Program-made: the position numbers and the translations under genes | Notes under the pieces: generated by a model | Databases searched by the model: none | Told to the model about the DNA's origin: nothing | Seen by the model: only the letters and a program-made list of their open reading frames with translations | Shown: one piece after another, positions 61,842 through 64,000 of the stretch | Layout of the letters: the number at the start of each line of letters is the position of its first letter | Numbering within the stretch: the stretch's first letter is position 1 | Assembly (NCBI RefSeq): GCF_014648055.1 | Contig: NZ_BMQJ01000008.1 | Location: 235,746-299,745, forward strand | Reading direction: 5' to 3' | Length of the DNA: 64,000 bases | From: Streptosporangium pseudovulgare | Lineage (GTDB): Bacteria > Actinomycetota > Actinomycetes > Streptosporangiales > Streptosporangiaceae

Positions 61842-63293
61842 ATGGCCGCAGACCTGACCACCCCCGCTCCACCCGGGGCGGAGGCGCCCGCCTACCGCTG
61901 GCGCTGGGCCGCCCTGTTCGTGATCCTCGCCGCCGAGGTGATGGACCTTCTCGACGCGATGGTCACCAACATCGCCGCGCCCACGATCCGCGCCGAGATC
62001 GGCGGCACCGCCGCCACGATCCAGTGGCTCGGCGCCGCCTACACGCTCTCCATGGCCGTCGGCCTGATCACCGGGGGACGGCTGGGCGACATCTTCGGCC
62101 GCAGGCGGATGTTCCTGATCGGCGCGGCCGGGTTCACCGTCGGCTCGCTGCTGTGCGCCGTCGCCCAGTCTCCTGAGCTGCTCATCGGCGCGCGGGTCGT
62201 GCAGGGCCTGTTCGGCGCGGTCATGCTCCCGCAGGGGCTCGGCATGATCAAGGAGATGTTCCCGCCGAAGGAGATGGCCGCGGCGTTCGGCCTCTTCGGG
62301 CCCGTCATGGGCCTGTCCTCGGTGGGCGGCCCCACCCTGGCGGGATGGCTGATCGAGGCCGACTTCCTCGGGACGGGCTGGCGCATGATCTTCCTGATCA
62401 ACCTGCCGCTCGGCCTGGCCGCCGTGCTCGCCGGCCTGCGTTTCCTGCCCGAGTCGCGCTCGCCGCACCCGCTCCGGCTCGACGTGCCCGGTGTGCTGCT
62501 GGTCTCCGTCGCGAGCCTGCTGCTGGTCTACCCGCTGGTCCAGGGCCGGGAGAGCGGCTGGCCCGTCTGGGCCTTCGTCATGATGGCCGTCTCGCTCGCC
62601 GTCTTCGCCGTCTTCGGCTGGTTCGAGTCCCGCAGGAGCCGCTCCGGCGGCGACCCGCTGGTCGTGCCCAGCCTCTTCCGCAAGCGGGCCTTCACCGGCG
62701 GCCTGCTGACCGGAATGGTCTTCTTCTCGTCCATGGCGGGCTTCACGCTGGTGTTCAACCTCTACACCCAGATCGGGCTCGGCTACTCGACGCTCAAGGC
62801 CGGCCTGGTCATGATCCCGTGGTCGCTGGGCATGATCGCGGGCTTCGGCGCCGCCCAGGCGGTGCAGCGGTTCGGGCGGCGGGCACTGCAGGGCGGAGTC
62901 GTGATCATGACGCTCGGCACGCTGGGCGTGCTGCTCACCATCGTGCTGGCGGGCGAGACCGTCACCGCCTGGCAGTTCGTCCCCGCCCTGGTGGTCACCG
63001 GGTTCGGCATGGGCCTGCTGATGGCGCCGTTCTTCGACATCGTGCTGGCCGGGGTCGAGCAGCACGAGACCGGCTCGGCCTCCGGCACGCTGACGGCCGT
63101 CCAGCAGCTCGGCGGCTCCTTCGGCGTCGCGCTGCTCGGCACGGTCTTCTTCGACCTGCTGAGCTCCGGAACCGACATGGGCTCCGCGATGCGGACCGTG
63201 CTGTGGGTGGTCGCGGCCATGCTCGTGGCGACCCTCGTGGCCTCCTTCCTGCTGCCGAAGCAGGCCCGCGAGGAGGAGCCGGCCGGGCACTGA
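61842..63293 (+). CDS. MFS multidrug exporter (DHA2, EmrB/QacA type)
   Basis: 483 residues with about 14 helices. LDAMVTNIAAPTIRAEIGG and WLGAAYTLSMAVGLITGGRLGDIFGRRRMFLIG (motif A), and VMGLSSVGGPTLAGWLIE (motif C), mark drug:H+ antiporters. ATG 61842 with GAGGAG eight bases before. Probably induced when the divergent TetR releases its operators. Confidence 0.9.
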   Translation: MAADLTTPAPPGAEAPAYRWRWAALFVILAAEVMDLLDAMVTNIAAPTIRAEIGGTAATIQWLGAAYTLSMAVGLITGGRLGDIFGRRRMFLIGAAGFTVGSLLCAVAQSPELLIGARVVQGLFGAVMLPQGLGMIKEMFPPKEMAAAFGLFGPVMGLSSVGGPTLAGWLIEADFLGTGWRMIFLINLPLGLAAVLAGLRFLPESRSPHPLRLDVPGVLLVSVASLLLVYPLVQGRESGWPVWAFVMMAVSLAVFAVFGWFESRRSRSGGDPLVVPSLFRKRAFTGGLLTGMVFFSSMAGFTLVFNLYTQIGLGYSTLKAGLVMIPWSLGMIAGFGAAQAVQRFGRRALQGGVVIMTLGTLGVLLTIVLAGETVTAWQFVPALVVTGFGMGLLMAPFFDIVLAGVEQHETGSASGTLTAVQQLGGSFGVALLGTVFFDLLSSGTDMGSAMRTVLWVVAAMLVATLVASFLLPKQAREEEPAGH

Positions 63294-63312
63294 GCCCGGC
63301 CCGGACGGGATC

Positions 63313-64000
63313 TCAGCGAAGGGAGCCCCCCGGCGGGGACTCCCTTCCGGGTCTCCCGGCGTCCTCGGGCTCTCCGACGCCCTCCGGCATCCCCGCCCCC
63401 GCCAGCCTCCCGGCGATCTCCGCCGTACGGGGGCCGACGCCCAGGGACAGGGCCGCCCGCAGGTCGTCGGGGGTGTCCACGTCCCGGCGGACCGACTCGA
63501 CCCCGTGCAGGCACAGCTCCTTCGCGCCGCGCCGCAGGTGCCGGTCCCGCGACGGGCCGCCGAACCCCGGGGTGAACGGCACGCCGGGGCGTACACCGTA
63601 GAAGGTCGTGCCGACCTCGGCGGCGTCGGGGAGGAAGGACTGGTCGAACTCCCCGGCGGCGGCCAGCACGAGCGCCAGCTCCGCCGGGCGGAGCGCCGGC
63701 AGGTCCGCCTGGAGCGCGCCGACGGGGCCGCCGGGCGCCAGCCGTACCGCCTCCAGGCCGCCGTGCCGCAGCGCCGCGTTCAGCCCGGCCTCCGGATCGC
63801 CGGTGACGTGCGCGCCCACCTCCGCCAGCGCCGGGGCCGCCACCGGGTCGCCCGTCACCACCACCACCCGGGCCACGGCGGCGCAGCGCAGGGCGGCCTC
63901 GACCGTGTCGCAGGCGATCGCCACGGCCAGCGCCGCCCGGTGCGGGCCGGCCGCCTCCGACAGCCGGGTCTTGGCCGCGACGAGCGTCTTGACCGGCACG
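63313..64000 (-). CDS. CofC/FbiD-type guanylyltransferase, partial at window edge
   Basis: At least 229 residues; the 5' end runs off the window. VPVKTLVAAKTRLSEAAG is the nucleotide-binding loop and ALQADLPALRPAEL the second nucleotide motif; TTFYGVRPGVPFTPGFGGPSRDRHL fits phospholactate/phosphoenolpyruvate guanylyltransferases of coenzyme F420 synthesis. The usual family start (MxWSLVIPVK) would lie just outside. Confidence 0.85.
   Translation of the reverse strand, partial: VPVKTLVAAKTRLSEAAGPHRAALAVAIACDTVEAALRCAAVARVVVVTGDPVAAPALAEVGAHVTGDPEAGLNAALRHGGLEAVRLAPGGPVGALQADLPALRPAELALVLAAAGEFDQSFLPDAAEVGTTFYGVRPGVPFTPGFGGPSRDRHLRRGAKELCLHGVESVRRDVDTPDDLRAALSLGVGPRTAEIAGRLAGAGMPEGVGEPEDAGRPGRESPPGGSLR

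Overview
The window is very G+C-rich, with strong third-position G/C bias, frequent GTG/TTG starts and many Actinobacteria-type genes: Asp23/Gls24 operon, DUF1707-FHA protein, NdgR-type IclR regulator, CAP-domain and NlpC/P60 cell-wall proteins, a CofC/FbiD-like guanylyltransferase of F420 synthesis, and serA/leuB/ilvE/gltX/leuCD/HU in one neighbourhood. This suggests a chromosomal segment of a filamentous actinomycete. Streptosporangiales is my best guess from protein flavour, but no marker in the window proves it.

Layout. 1-9.0 kb: secreted phosphodiesterase, flavin monooxygenase with divergent TetR, a repeat-rich intergenic element, a PQQ-type sugar dehydrogenase lipoprotein, a D-2-hydroxyacid dehydrogenase and a membrane GGDEF-EAL protein. 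9.0-12.7 kb: ilvBNC with a leader peptide and attenuator. 13-18 kb: CAP-domain protein, DD-carboxypeptidase, sugar symporter, FHA protein. 18.2-24.7 kb: PadR regulator, ABC ATPase and two sister FtsX permeases. 25-32 kb: SseB-like protein, serA, a 36-residue ORF, NlpC/P60 protein behind a c-di-AMP riboswitch, leuB, ilvE. 32.1-36.8 kb: an accessory block with a Uma2 nuclease-like gene, an O-methyltransferase, and a tightly overlapping HEPN/Abi - N6-methylase - half-HsdS operon. 36.8-41.8 kb: citramalate synthase behind a second attenuator, heparinase-like protein, HD protein, heme-degrading monooxygenase. 41.9-44.8 kb: six-gene Asp23/Gls24 envelope-stress operon. 45-51.3 kb: FAH protein, gltX, MerR regulator, and a resistance locus (MATE exporter, leader ORF, Erm rRNA methylase, divergent PadR). 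51.4-64 kb: M3 peptidase, tRNA-Gln and two tRNA-Glu, SGNH hydrolase, large acidic protein, ndgR, leuCD, a small ORF, HU, cold-shock-like protein, TetR/MFS drug-efflux pair and a partial cofC/fbiD.

How the genes work together. The backbone is branched-chain amino acid and serine synthesis. ilvBNC, ilvE, leuB, leuCD and cimA cover citramalate, acetolactate and isopropylmalate steps, and serA starts serine synthesis. Two leader peptides rich in Ile/Leu/Val codons each precede a terminator, and a TCTC-N7-GAGA motif recurs upstream of ilvB and between ndgR and leuC, so both attenuation and an NdgR-type regulator appear to act. gltX lies near tRNA-Gln and tRNA-Glu genes.

The most unusual items are: (1) the HEPN-methylase-half-specificity operon, which lacks a recognisable restriction subunit and has its own palindrome-flanked promoter; (2) the Erm leader ORF that starts inside the stop codon of the MATE gene; (3) the cimA attenuator; and (4) tandem repeats that begin at stop codons in several 3' gene ends. 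No insertion sequence, prophage, CRISPR array or rRNA was seen.
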